Below are positions 1 through 11,721 of a stretch of 64,000 nt of DNA, one piece after another. The translations under genes and the position numbers were made by a program. Under the pieces are notes generated by a model. That model was not told where the DNA came from and did no database searches. It saw only the letters and a list, made by a program, of their open reading frames with translations. The DNA is from Acytostelium subglobosum LB1 (Eukaryota > Evosea > Eumycetozoa > Acytosteliales > Acytosteliaceae), in NCBI RefSeq assembly GCF_000787575.1, contig NW_012236512.1:260511-324510 (forward strand), in the 5' to 3' direction. Each line of letters opens with the position of its first letter. Positions within the stretch are counted from its first letter, which is position 1.

Positions 1-61
1 CCCCCCCCCCCCCCCCACACAACTCACATACACTTTCAAAACATTCAATCAATCATCCAAG

Positions 62-840
62 CCCAAGGGACTTATTTGATCAGATAATATTGGATACCAA
101 TAGTGAGAAGTGTGAGGAATCGATTATTAGAATAGCAATGGACTTTATTATTGCTGGAACTGATACTACAGGAAACTCATTGATTTGGTTCATGTTATAT
201 ATGGTCAATTATCCAGAGGTACAACAAAGAATATATGAAGAGTTGATTGATAATGTTAGTGATAGAGATCAACAACATGTCCCAATCGCCAGAATAAGTG
301 ATCGACCAAAAACCCCATATTTAAACGCAACAATCAAGGAGGTACTACGTATCAAACCTGTTGCCCCACTTGGACTGGCACGTGTCTGTACAGAAGACAT
401 TGAGATCGAAGGGTATCCAATTACCAAAGGTGTATGTATATCTCCTGTCTCCCACCCATTAAATCAATATGGAACCATTCCGCTCACTGATTCAATCATT
501 TATACACACTTAGACTGTGATGTTTATGAATGTTTATGGAGTACATCATGATGAGGAGTACTGGGATAGACCGGAGGAGTTCAGACCAGAGAGGTTCTTG
601 GACAATCAACATTCATCACATTGGTTACCATTCAGTTGTGGACCAAGAGATTGTGTAGGGTCAAACTTGGCATTAGATGAAATATATGTTGCTTCAGCCA
701 ATATGATACTTCAATTCAAACTATCATCTAGTACTGGAAAACTTTTGGATGACAAAGAAGTCAATGGATTGACCATCCATCCTAATGAGTATGGCGTCCA
801 TCTAGAGAAACGCATCTCAATTGGGCAACCAAGTCATTGA
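62..840 (+). CDS. Cytochrome P450, C-terminal part (5' end missing)
   Basis: Haem-thiolate monooxygenase fragment. The frame opens after a likely acceptor AG at 60-61 and reads RDLFDQIILDTN before the I-helix motif AGTDTT. It then has the K-helix ExxR (EVLR), the PERF motif and a haem loop (PFSCGPRDCVG) with the axial Cys. An 82-nt intron is inferred at 432-513 (GTATGT...TTAG); joining in phase 0 gives the canonical KGTVMFMNVYG followed by HHD. Everything upstream of the I-helix, including the membrane anchor, lies off the window, which starts with a run of 16 C that looks like a contig edge. A polyadenylation-like AATAAA lies just after the stop. Substrate is unknown. Family assignment is firm; the subfamily is not resolvable. 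Confidence 0.9.
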
Positions 841-1508
841 CCAATTAAAGATCGAACAGATTGTTAACAATAAAAATTATCAAATATAAATATAAAAATA
901 TTTATTCTCAAATTCATCATCACATCACAGTTAATATTTATTAAACATCGACAAATATTAATAGTAATAATGTTATCTTCAAACCTCTTAGAATGGACTC
1001 ATCAACATTCTGATCCAATTAAAATTATTGAAGATTATAATGATAGTAGGTAAAAAGAGGAGTTGTGAATCACAATCATTAATTAAATATCTAGGAAATC
1101 TCACTATTAATGAATAAATAAAAGGATAGACATGTCTTGTTTTCAAATTGAAAATGACCGTTATTATTATTAACCAATTTGAATCTGGGTGGGGTGATCG
1201 TTTCACCTCCCATTTTGATCATCACCAGTCTATTTGGGACGTCCAGGCAATCAATACACCTCCCACTCACACCGATGCAAACATACATTTACATTCGATC
1301 AAATACAGATACACATACACAACCAATACAATAACAATTAAATTCACACACACATACTCACACACTTAACAATCAATCAATCAATCACATGATGATTGTC
1401 TTGTCTTCAATCATCACATTAGTTGTACTTTAGTCTCATAGTAGTAGTAGTAGTTCAATCACATCATCAATCACAACAAACAAACAATAACAACAAACAA
1501 ACCAAGAA
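841..1508. other. Intergenic spacer between P450 and TKL kinase
   Basis: AT-rich spacer with poor coding potential. One short open frame (ATG at 970, 27 codons, stop at 1051-1053) is followed at once by a GTAAAA donor-like site and could be a stray first exon, but I find no convincing continuation. From about 1250 to 1508 the + strand is G-poor and rich in CAATCAATC, CACACA and AAACAA, as in the 5' flanks of other genes here, and probably holds the kinase promoter and leader. Confidence 0.5.
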
Positions 1509-3920
1509 ATGTCAATATTGACACAAAAGAATGGGAAACGTTTATCTAGAACGATAGACTATAATGAAATACAGTTTGATAATCAAGTTGGCTCAGGTGG
1601 ATTCGGCAAGGTGTTTGCCGGCTACCTCAATGGTCGAAAGATTGGCATCAAGAAGATAACCATCTACGAGAATGATCCAAACAAAGACACGTTGCTCAAG
1701 TTTATCGAACGCGAGACTGTGACACTCAAGATGTTCTCACATCCCAATGTCATACAGTATTATGGCATCGCAGAGAAGGAGCGATCATTCTTTCTGCTGA
1801 CCGAGTTGGTGTCGGGTGGCGATCTGCACTGGTACATCAAGAATCCGCAGGTCAAGATATCCTGGCGTCTCAAACTGATGATCGCCAAAGACATCGCCGC
1901 TTCCATGGTCTATCTACACAACAACAATGTCATTCATCGTGACCTCAAGTCTACCAACCTCCTGGTGGCCGAGAACTGGGTGATCAAAGGTAACCTGGTC
2001 TCGATCAATCATTCCAATCACACTCATTCAATCAAACTAACAATCATTCATTCAGTGTGCGACTTTGGTCTGGCGCGAAAGATTGACTTGGCCGCACAGT
2101 CTCAGATGACGATATGTGGAACGGATGATTGGATGGCACCAGAGGTGCTGTTGGGCGACCCCTATGATAAGTCTTGCGATGTGTTCTCATTTGGCGTAGT
2201 GTTGATCGAGCTGATAACCAGGCTGAAACTGACGCCAAGGGTCAGGAACGAAAATCTGGGAATCGATCAGACGTACGTCGTCTCCAAGACGCCCAAGGAC
2301 TGCCCCAAGGAGTTCCTCGACCTAGTATTCCACTGCTGTCGCGAGCGACCACAACTGCGACCCACATTCACACAGATCGAGCAATTGATCACATATCTGC
2401 TGGACACGCTGACGGACTTGGGTGATGTTGACTATCCGCCCCTGAGGAGCTTCGAGCCGCCTCAGCTCACAATGTCACAGATTGCCAAGAACAACAACAA
2501 TAACAATAGCATAAGTGGCAGCAATCAGTCATTCCCGCGACCCTATGTATCGACCGAAAAGAAGCGGGCAGGATCAATATCATCATCAAAGACAGACTCA
2601 TTCCCGCGACCTTACCAGGGGTCCAACTACCGACCGCCAACTCCCCAGCAACTGGTACAGCAACAACAACAACAGGCACCAACTTTAAACGAATCAGTCT
2701 CTTCAACTCCGTCCAACTTCTCATTCCCTCGACCCTATCAACCAAGCGATGACACTAGTGACTCGTCCAGCTTCTCATTCCCGCGACCCTATCAACCAAG
2801 CGAAGGCGATTCAGGCTCACCTGCACAGACCAACAACACAGACTTTATGCATATGGATGACCCTGAGCAACAGCCACCACAAGAGTATGAGTACGATTAC
2901 AACTCTGTTGGCGGCGAGGATGAATATCAGCAACTACAACAACAGCAAGAGTATAATCCGGATGATTATCAATACTCAGAGGAAGAGGATACCGTTGTCA
3001 ACTTTTATGACTCTGAATTGTTGTCATTCCCTCGACCATACCAGCCTGAGGGTGAGAGTGACGACCCTGTCTCGACAAGTCCACTGCTCAAGCATCCAGA
3101 TTATAGCTTTCCAAGACCTTGGAGTCCCGAGTATGACCCTCCACTTCCAGCGGCCAGCTCACCCCCACCACGCATGGACCTGGCAACACAACCTACCACA
3201 TCATCCTCCTCCTCTTCACCACAACCACAAGTAATCAATGTCCAGCCCAACCCATCACCAGCAGCAGCGGCAGCGGCAGCAGCGTTAACCAACATGGTGG
3301 ATGAGCGAAAGAACACCTTCAGGCTTAACATCACCAATGTAAATAACAACAGCAACAACAACAGTAACAACAACAACAACAAAGAATCGATCGATGATAG
3401 TCTGCTTCAAGGTACAAGTGGTAATGGCACGAGCCAAACAACACTTCACATATCATCCCCAACAAACAAGAGCACTGGACCATCACCCAATGTGCTCTCC
3501 AGCCCATCGACACCCAAAGCAACCAACCCGACAACACCAAAGAGCAAACGATCATCAACAACTGTAACACCAATCACCTCGTCACCACCGATCTCGCCAC
3601 AAAAGGCACATATCTCAGTGCAGGACCGTATCAAGAAGCTGCTCACGACAAAGAAGGGTGGCAGTGGAGGTGGCGGCAGCAGCACCAAACTTGGCAGTGG
3701 CAGCAGCAGTCATTTGGAATCACCAACACTGAACCGAAAGACACTCAACACCAAGGAGATCATCCAGAAATTCGAGGAGATCACCAAGTCGTCCAACAAC
3801 TCGAGCAGCAGTTCTGCTGGCGGAGGTGGATGGAAGTTTGGATCAAAGCAGTCCTTTGATGCTCCAGTTGATACATCTGCGACACCCAAGGTGATCGAGT
3901 TGTCAAAGAGAAGGAAGTAA
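1509..3920 (+). CDS. TKL-type protein kinase with long low-complexity tail carrying SFPRPY motifs
   Basis: Cytosolic Ser/Thr (tyrosine-kinase-like) kinase, about 781 residues after splicing. Residues ~22-300 form the catalytic domain: glycine loop GSGGFGKV, the lysine in GIKK, catalytic loop HRDLKSTNLL, DFG (CDFGLAR) and APEV. A 66-nt intron at 1990-2055 (GTAACC...TTCAG) is in frame and free of stops, so the uninterrupted frame would wrongly insert 22 residues just before DFG; removing it gives VIKVCDFGLA. The tail (~residues 320-780) is rich in Gln, Asn, Ser, Pro and acidic stretches and contains six copies of SFPRP(Y/W). It ends with basic and Ser-rich segments. No signal peptide or membrane span is seen. 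The substrate is unknown. Kinase call firm; tail function unknown. Confidence 0.93.
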   Translation: MSILTQKNGKRLSRTIDYNEIQFDNQVGSGGFGKVFAGYLNGRKIGIKKITIYENDPNKDTLLKFIERETVTLKMFSHPNVIQYYGIAEKERSFFLLTELVSGGDLHWYIKNPQVKISWRLKLMIAKDIAASMVYLHNNNVIHRDLKSTNLLVAENWVIKGNLVSINHSNHTHSIKLTIIHSVCDFGLARKIDLAAQSQMTICGTDDWMAPEVLLGDPYDKSCDVFSFGVVLIELITRLKLTPRVRNENLGIDQTYVVSKTPKDCPKEFLDLVFHCCRERPQLRPTFTQIEQLITYLLDTLTDLGDVDYPPLRSFEPPQLTMSQIAKNNNNNNSISGSNQSFPRPYVSTEKKRAGSISSSKTDSFPRPYQGSNYRPPTPQQLVQQQQQQAPTLNESVSSTPSNFSFPRPYQPSDDTSDSSSFSFPRPYQPSEGDSGSPAQTNNTDFMHMDDPEQQPPQEYEYDYNSVGGEDEYQQLQQQQEYNPDDYQYSEEEDTVVNFYDSELLSFPRPYQPEGESDDPVSTSPLLKHPDYSFPRPWSPEYDPPLPAASSPPPRMDLATQPTTSSSSSSPQPQVINVQPNPSPAAAAAAAALTNMVDERKNTFRLNITNVNNNSNNNSNNNNNKESIDDSLLQGTSGNGTSQTTLHISSPTNKSTGPSPNVLSSPSTPKATNPTTPKSKRSSTTVTPITSSPPISPQKAHISVQDRIKKLLTTKKGGSGGGGSSTKLGSGSSSHLESPTLNRKTLNTKEIIQKFEEITKSSNNSSSSSAGGGGWKFGSKQSFDAPVDTSATPKVIELSKRRK
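2529..3122 (+). repeat. Six dispersed SFPRP(Y/W) peptide motifs in the kinase tail
   Basis: Within the kinase frame the hexapeptide SFPRPY occurs five times and SFPRPW once, with 20-120 residues of unrelated low-complexity sequence between copies. Three copies extend to SFPRPYQP(S/E). The surrounding sequence is not conserved between copies, so the motif itself seems to be what is kept. This looks like a short linear docking motif; the partner is unknown. Confidence 0.8.
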
Positions 3921-3998
3921 TAACAAATATATATTTATGTGTATAGATAGAAGTTGTTTGGGGTTTATTTATATCTCTGAGATACTTTGGATGAGTGT

Positions 3999-6900
3999 TT
4001 ACATGGCAGGTGGCTTGGCCTCCTTGATGAGAGCACCAAACTGGTTGTGGAGAACAAGGATGGAGAGCTTGGAAACATCGTTGATATTGCCAGTTGAGAC
4101 ACTTGCGTAGTCAAAGTAACCGGCAATGTCAGAGTAGCCATCCTTCCAGAATTGGACGTTGCCAGAGTTGCTCTTCTCGTAGACCTTGATGTAGGCCTTG
4201 GAGATTGGCTTCTTGGTCTGCTTCTCAATGACACGGAGCTGACCAGCCTTCTCGGTGATTTGGACGGCAAGGTTGTTGGAGTAGATGGTGAGGTTGTGGT
4301 GGATGCCGTGGGACTGGCAGTCGACCATGATGTTGGAGTTCTTGAACTCCTCAGGGATCTTGACAATGTGGGTGCCTGACAGCTCCTTAAGTGGGAAGGA
4401 CTCCTTCTTGTTGGGTGAGATGTAGAGGAACTGTCCCAACTCTTGTTGGACGAATGGATTGCTGGAGAAGAGCAACTCAATGTCCATAATGTAGTAGTTG
4501 ATGGTGACATCGGTGAGGTTGGTGTAGTTGATGGCGATCGTTCTGTTTGGCTCAAGGCTGACATCAAACGATGGCTCGGTGGCCAGAAGCTTGGCGTGGC
4601 GTCTGTCACGATCGTTCTCATTGTCATCGACCTCGACAGTGTCGCTGTTGGTGACCTGTTGGATCTTGTTGTAGATGTCCTTGAAGAGGGCGTTCCAGCG
4701 TTGCACTGGGTAGTTCTTGTACTTCTCAGAGAGCTCCTTGGCCTTGGTTGGGTTGGCGTTGAAGAAGTCCATGTAGGAGATCAAGTAGTCGAACTGCACT
4801 TGGAGCTCGGGCAAGTTGGATGGCTCGTTGAAGTCAGACACATCGACGCACATGTCGCTGCACTCAGTGTCATCATCGTGGGCGGGTGGGGCGGCGCCAA
4901 TACCAGAGGTCACAGGGGAGGCAGAAGTGTCCTCAGTCTTTGACTTCTTGGCCAACTTCTTGAGCTTCTTGTCCTCTTCCTCCTTCTTCTTTCTCTCCTC
5001 CTTCTCCTTTCTCTTGACCTCCTTCTCCTTCTTCTTCTCCAACTTCTCTCTCTCCTTCTCCTTTCTCTTGTCCTCCTTCTCCTTGAGCTTCTCCTCCTTG
5101 TCGGCCTTTCTCTTCTTCTCGTTGGTGTCCTCAGCACCTGATGAGGTGGAAGTCGTTGAAGCAGGTGCTGGGGCAGGCATTGGCTGGCTTGGTAGATCTG
5201 GTGAGGTGATCGACTGAGACTCGTCGGACACGCCAACACGCTTCATGGTCTTGAAGCCCTCGTCGAAGCGGTCTTGAGAGAGCAGATAGTAGACGAGTGA
5301 GAGCAAGTCGCTGTCCGATGGGTTGGTGGTGTAGGTCATCAACTCGCAGAACTTCTTGTACTGCTCGCTGAGCTTGTCGTTGAGGATCTTTCTCTTGCCG
5401 AGCTGATGAGTCCTCGAGTTGACCAATGGGTAGTACTCCAAGTAGCTAAAGTCGTTGCGTTCGATTGGCGATGAGGTGAGCAACTGGCTCTGAATGACCT
5501 TGCCAACGTCGTACTGTCCAAACACACTGCTCAAGTAGTCCTGGCAGTAGTGAGCGTCCTTGTGGTAGACGGCGAAAGACCAGGCCTGGCTGTCGAACAC
5601 CTTCTTGCTCTTGAGGATCTCGATGACCTTCTTCCAGAACTCGTGGTCGGTGAGCTTGTGGTACATGTGGTAGAGCTCCACGCGGTTGAGGTTCTCGCGC
5701 TGGAGGAACTCGAGGATGGCCTGCTGAGTGCCATTGCTGGCGATGTACTCCCATGAGAGCTGGTTGACAATGGTTGGCGTGGTGACGACCTTGAAGGTGA
5801 ATGGGACGACGGCGGCGATGATCTTGTCCTTCTCGCTGACGTGGGTGGGGAAGTGCTGGTAGGAGCCAGCAGATGGGAAGTAGAACTGGTACTCAATGCG
5901 ATGAGTTGAGTATGGGCTCAGCTCAACAGACTCGCCACGAGTGTAGAAGGGGTGTGGGCCAATGGGCACGGATCCCTTGGGGATCTGCAGGAGGATGTCC
6001 AACTTCTTTCTCTTGGAGGAGAGGTTGGCCACAACGATCAGAGCGCCGTACACCTTGGAGCAGAGGAACTCCTCGTGGAGGTAAATCTCATTCTGCTCGT
6101 TGTTGTCGTAGCTGTAGCGGTTGTTGGGGTCGAAGAAGTGCTGGCTGATCAACACGTTGGTGTCGCGCTCCAGATTGGCGCTGATCAACTCCTCGTGGAA
6201 CACGATGATGTTGGATGTGGGCTTGTAGGTGACGCGACCATCGATGTTTCTTGGCTCCTTGTCCTTGGTCTCGAATGGCAGGTCGAGAACGGCGAGTGTG
6301 GCCATGGCACTGGTGAATGAAGAGGAGGTCAGAGCAATGTACTTGCTCAAGAATGGAGCGACGTTGTTGTTGTTGAGACCGGCAACGACGTGAAGGACGT
6401 AGTCTCTCCAGAACTCGTTGCAGGGAACCAGGTCCGAGTGTGGGAACTGGTTCTTGTAGTAGTGGGTCTCGGCCCACTCCTCAGTCTTCTCGATCTCCTC
6501 GTAGATGACCTTCTTCTTGGCGTGGCGCTGAGCGCCTCCAACAACCTGTTGTGAGAGCTCGCCATATCCCATTGGGGTGTCGGCAGCCATTCTCATCATT
6601 GACATTGGTGCCATTGATGCCATTGCTTGGGCAGGGGGTGGAGGTGCAGCGCCCATTGGACCAGCGAATGAAAAGCCGCCTGGGGCTGGGGAAGGAGCAA
6701 AAGCTAAATTCTTCTTCATCTTCATCTCTGGAGCTCTTTCTCTTTGCCTGCGCTCATCCACCATCATATCCATATCCATGGCACCGCCGCCACCTTCGCC
6801 GTCCATCTCCAACTCCATTGGCTCCATTGGCTCCGAGTCAGAGGCGCCCTTGTCAGTGTCCAGGGACAAGGCAATCTTGAACAGTGTGTCGTAGCGCACA

Positions 6901-9900
6901 GGGCTCAATGGGGAGAACTGGACACGGTCCACGATCGAGGCCTGGATGTTCTGGGCCTGCTCGGGGAACACCTCAGCGAGCAGGATACGCTCGAGGACAT
7001 TGAGCTCCTCAAACTTGGTGGCGCTGGTGATGTACTTCTCGAGTCGGTCGTGGTTGCCAGTGAAGTAGTGGTCAAAGAAGGTCTTGTGCATCTTGGATGC
7101 GACGAATGGCTTGACCACGGCGTCAAAGTAGGTGCGGTCCTTCTTGTAGATGAAGAAGGCCAGCTCGTGACAGTAGAACTTGGACAACTTCTCATTCTTT
7201 TGCTCGGCGGTGAGTGTGCCCCACTCGGCAACGAACGAGAAGTCCTGCAGGTTGGACGATGGCGAGATGGTCTTGATGAGTGACAACACCTTGGCCAACG
7301 TGTCGTAGGTGGTGAACTTGGCCGAGTCGGCATTGGAGATGGTGAACTCCTGTCCGACTGGGACAGTGGTGATCAACTTCTTCTCAGTGAAGTGAGCCTG
7401 GGCGTCGAGCGAACGCACCAACTTGGTGTCCTTGAGTGTGGCCTCAGTGTGATCCAAGACAATCTCGCGAGTGACAACATTGTCAATGTCGACGGCAGTG
7501 ATAGTGACGAACTGACCGGAGGGGGTGAGGGCTGAGAGGGGCACAGTGACGACTCCCTTAGCATCGGGCACAAGGTTGAGCAACACGGCGGTTGGAGTCT
7601 TGAGGAACTCCAAGAAGCAGCTGTAGTTGCTGACAGAGTGTTGGTTGCGCGAGATTGGGCAGGCGTTGGCGGCATGGTGGGACTTGGCGCTCCTCTTGGC
7701 ATATTCGTCACCCTTGGAGAGGGTCTCCTTCTGTTGAGTGGTCTTGGCAATGGACCATGGCTGCATCAAGAGCGAGGGCTTCTTGAGTGAGTTGCCTGGC
7801 AGGGTGTTCTTGGCCAACTTGCGGTTGAGCACGTAGGTGATCTCGTCACCCAGTGAGCGGCCGCTAAAGTAGAGCGACTTGGTCTTGGTGTACTCCTGTG
7901 AGAGCACTGGCGTGTTGCCAACGCTCAGGCTATTGTTGAGCTCCTGTGGTGGGACAAAGTAGCTAGAGAGGACGTGCACTCTAGTGGTGGCGGTTGGGTT
8001 CCTCAGAGTGATCTCCAAGTTCTTCTTGTCAGCGACGGCCGAGATGTTCAGTCCGTGAATGAGGGATGGGTGGTAGCTGAGGATTCTGGACGAGCCAACA
8101 ATGAATCCCTCCTTAACATCACCATCACAAACCTGGATTGTGATGTTCATCTCTGGCTGGCTCATGCAGAACAAGTACTGTCCTGGTGGCAGCTTGAAGA
8201 TGATGTCTTGCTTCTCCTTCTATAGTTGGGGGGATGGGGATGTTAGTCATATGATCAAACAATGCCACGATGATCAATGAGGTTACTTACATCAAACTGG
8301 ATCTTGTCAAAGTGATCGTTGGTGACGTTGTACCTGATCTCAAAGAGATTGAATGCTGATCTGGTGATGCTCTTCTCTGGACCATTGTAAGGAATGGAGA
8401 TCTGCTCGCCAGCACGAGCATGGATGATTACAGGGTAGTTGTGCTTAGCTCTGTTGCTGTTGATATCAAAGCTATAGTATTGCTCACTGTTGATTGTGAT
8501 GTTATCAATCTAAATGAATGCAAGTATGATGTGTCAGTGTTATGTTGTGACGAGGGACGCGTGTGGATGTACTTACATCAACTAGTTTACCAAGGTGGAT
8601 GATACCATCCTTGTCAGTTTGCAATGTGACGTAGATGGCGTCGTTGATCATGCTGTGCTTGAGAGTAAGCGACAGTTGCTTGTTGGCGTAGCACTCACCA
8701 CCCTTGCCGAGTGCATAGACCTTGAAGCCATCGGCAGAGTAGCGCAGATAGCAGTTGACGAAATCACTCGACTCGTTGATCGAGTTGATTGGTAGTGACT
8801 TCTCGAAGCTCACGTCGATGGTGTCGCCCTTGCCCTTCAGCTGGCGCACCTTGGCGTCGAAGCGCACTGTTACATTGCTCACATTCTCTGGCACCTTGAA
8901 GGAGTAAGTCGACTCCTCCTTGTCATTCAAGGCGAATGGCTTGACCTCTTTGGCAGTGACAATGGACTGGGCAGACTATAAATGAGTGATAGGTGTTGGT
9001 TAGCATGTGATTGATTGATTGAATGAGTGATGATGACACATACGTTATCAGTGGTAGTGATTGTGAGGGTGGACTCCTCGAGGTTGGTAAGGGAGATCTG
9101 GGTGTTGTTGAGGTAGAGACGGGCTCTGACAACGATTGGTGCACGCTCGCCTTGGAGGAAGGTTGAGTTCTCAAGGAAGATACCTCCGACAAGTGTGTAC
9201 TTCTCAGAGTTGTGAGTGAAGTCCTTTAGTGTGGCAAAGTCCTCAGTGACCAAGATGATTGGCTTGTTTGATTGATTGACAGAGAATGGAAGGATGATAT
9301 CGCCACTCTCCTCACTCTTGTACAGGTTGCCATCGACGTAAACAGAACTCTTTACAATCTTGACAGAGTCCTCATCGATCACTCTAATGACCTGGCCATC
9401 CTGGCTAGTTGCGGAGATATAGTGTAGCTCTCCCTTTCTGATCAACTATATTGTTGTGAATGGTGTGAATGATGTATGAGTATGCGGATGATTGAATGAG
9501 TGTTGAATTACTTACAGCACGGCTTGACTTTCCATTGCCAATGAACTCTATGACAAAGATACCGCGCTTTCCTTTGAGTGATGGGAAGGAGAAGGAGCGG
9601 ACGACTGATTGGATGGGTGCCTCGGTGTACTTGTAGGTGAACTCTTGGTTGGCCACGAGACCGTCGAGGTTGATGTCTGATTGGATCTGGCGTTGCTCGG
9701 TCTTGTAGTAGTTGAGTGTGTTGATCTCAAACACCTTGACCAGCAGGTGCTGCACATTCTTGATGGCGCACTTGATCTCAACAGCCTGGTCTGGGCTGAA
9801 GTACTCGGGGTTCTGGGGCAGGAAGTCAATGTCGACGCGATCCTTCAGCTCCTGGACGCGAGTGTGACTGTCGACCATCTGGTACCACTTCTCCATGTCG

Positions 9901-11057
9901 CCAGTGTTGGTCAGAAGCTTGATCTCGGCAAAGATTGGCTGGAGGTAGGAGGCGGTGAAGAACTTTGTGAACGAGTCGAACGAGTTCTCAGTCTGGAAGA
10001 TCTTGGTGAAGAATGCTCTGAGCAGCTTCTCGTCGTCGGGCACGGATACTGGTGTGAAGGCGTCGCTGATCTGAGTGTTGAAGTTGATGGGGTCGACAAT
10101 CTTGGCGCCTGGCTTGTTGTTGTAGTAGTGGGTGTCTCTGGGCAACTGGCAGTACTTGGTGAACTTGTCATTGTCGTAGACGTTCTGGGACACCTGGAAG
10201 GTGAGATAATGATACAGGACGGCATGCTTGAATGAGTTGAGGCTGGCGGGCAGCTTGGTGACGTAGGCGTAGGCCGCCTTGAGGTAAGCCTCGTAGTGCT
10301 CTGGAACGCTGGTCCAGTCGACGTCGTCCTTGGACGGCTGCAGCTTGTTGAGGTATGTGGAGACGAAGCGCTGGTCGACCAACTCGGGCTTGCTCGAGGC
10401 CCACTTGTCCATCTGGGCCAGAGTGAGATTGGCAAACAGTGACGTCTGGTTGTATGTGAAGCCAGCCTGGACGAGGAGATCGACGGTCTTGTCAAACACT
10501 GGATATGTACATTGTTGCAGAGCCTGCTTGAGCTGCTCTGGCGAGAGGGTGTGGTTGTTGACGACGTAGGGGATGGCCGAGCGTGGGAATCTCAGCTGAT
10601 AGGGGTAGTCGGCGATGGCGCGCTTGATCAATGTGGCGCGATCAATCAGCTTCTCGTCCAACTTTGATGGATAGAGGGGTGCGGCCGACGAGTCGGCGAC
10701 AGCAGACGAGGCCGACGACGAGGGGTAGTAGCTAAAGGTGAGGTTCAGCTGACGCTTGATGGACTCAAACACCTCTTCGGACGTCTCGCTGGAGAAGCCC
10801 AGCAGATGCGCGCGGTTCTTGATGCGCTGGTGCAGGCCGTCGTCGTAGGCGCCGTGGTCGTTCGTCCAGTCCTTCAAGATTTGCTGGAACTTTGTCTTGT
10901 TCGCCTTGTCCTTTAGCTGTGGGTCGACATTGAGCAAATGCAAACTGTTATAATAATAATAGTCTGGGCTACCAGCGATCAGACTTGCCAACAAAGTAGT
11001 CCTCTCATTATTATCACTGGCAAGTGCGTAATTCTCTTCAAACACTTGATTTGACAT
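3999..11057 (-). CDS. Very large macroglobulin-like protein of unknown function (five exons)
   Basis: About 2,260 residues. Inferred exons on the minus strand: 11057-9516, 9445-9044, 8975-8577, 8509-8291, 8219-3999; the four introns are 67-71 nt, all GT-AG and all give continuous frames (for example SRA|LIRKG and FD|KEKQD). It starts MSNQVFEENY with no signal peptide. Residues ~400-900 look like beta-sandwich MG-type domains of the alpha-2-macroglobulin kind. A Pro/Met/Ala-rich linker and the block EKTEEWAETHYYKNQ lie mid-protein, followed by a Lys/Glu-rich probable coiled or disordered stretch (about nt 4930-5130) and a C-terminal beta-rich region. No thioester GCGEQ is visible. The macroglobulin link is an inference from local pattern only; a protist-specific family is equally possible. 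It is convergent with the kinase, 78 bp apart. Confidence 0.85.
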
Positions 11058-11721
11058 ATTTAATTATGTTTCTTTGTTGTTGTTATTTGTACAAAGTAAT
11101 AACTTGTAGATTGAATGAATGATAGAATGAATATGAGTATGTATATTTGAATGAATGAATGAATGAATGAATAGAGATGTGGACACACCTATATATGGTA
11201 AGGCTTGGATTAGTACTCAAGGACTAAACATTAAATTTAAATAAATATCATGATGTTCATACACCCAGCTAAATAACGGGGTATGTTTTGATGAATGGGT
11301 TCAATGATTAGTTTTGAGGTTGTGTTTGGGGGTTCCCCCTTGTGAGGTCATCCAAGATCTAGGCGAGAGTTCCAGCCCGAATTCACGACTTGAAACCCCA
11401 AGGTGGAGAAGAAGTGTGACTTTTTCAAGGGTCTACTCTTCGGCGAATCCCTTGGTCGACCGTCCCGACCTCTAGGACCGGTCCTGCTTCACGCATTCGT
11501 ACACACCGACTCAAAGTCTCTCGACCATTTGTGCATAAGCAACAACATCATACTTTATTATCTCTGATAAATGTTACAGAATTGATTGATCACAACAATG
11601 ATTGATTAATTGATATGATATGATATATTCGATGAATCAAATATTAGTTGGATTCAGGATAGAGATAGACCTTGATCTTTGCGCAAACAGAATGCATGAA
11701 TGAATGAATGAATGGCCCGAC
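11058..11721. other. Spacer and promoter region with a GC-rich palindromic block
   Basis: The first 150 bases are the upstream flank of the large gene and carry GAATGAATGAATG runs. Bases ~11320-11540 are unusually GC-rich for a spacer here and include GGGGGTTCCCCC, AGGACCGGTCCT and GGTCGACC palindromes. I see no open frame, tRNA boxes or recognisable spliceosomal RNA. The last ~120 bases are the 3' flank of the TPR-like gene. Confidence 0.45.

Noticed and set aside
1-16. C16 run as a telomere or biological repeat
   Set aside because: A pure C run at the very edge, inside a presumed intron of P450, is more likely a contig-end artefact.
4152-7283. Several 70-180-codon open frames on the + strand inside the large minus gene
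   Set aside because: Shadow frames caused by GC-rich third positions; no start context, introns or domains.
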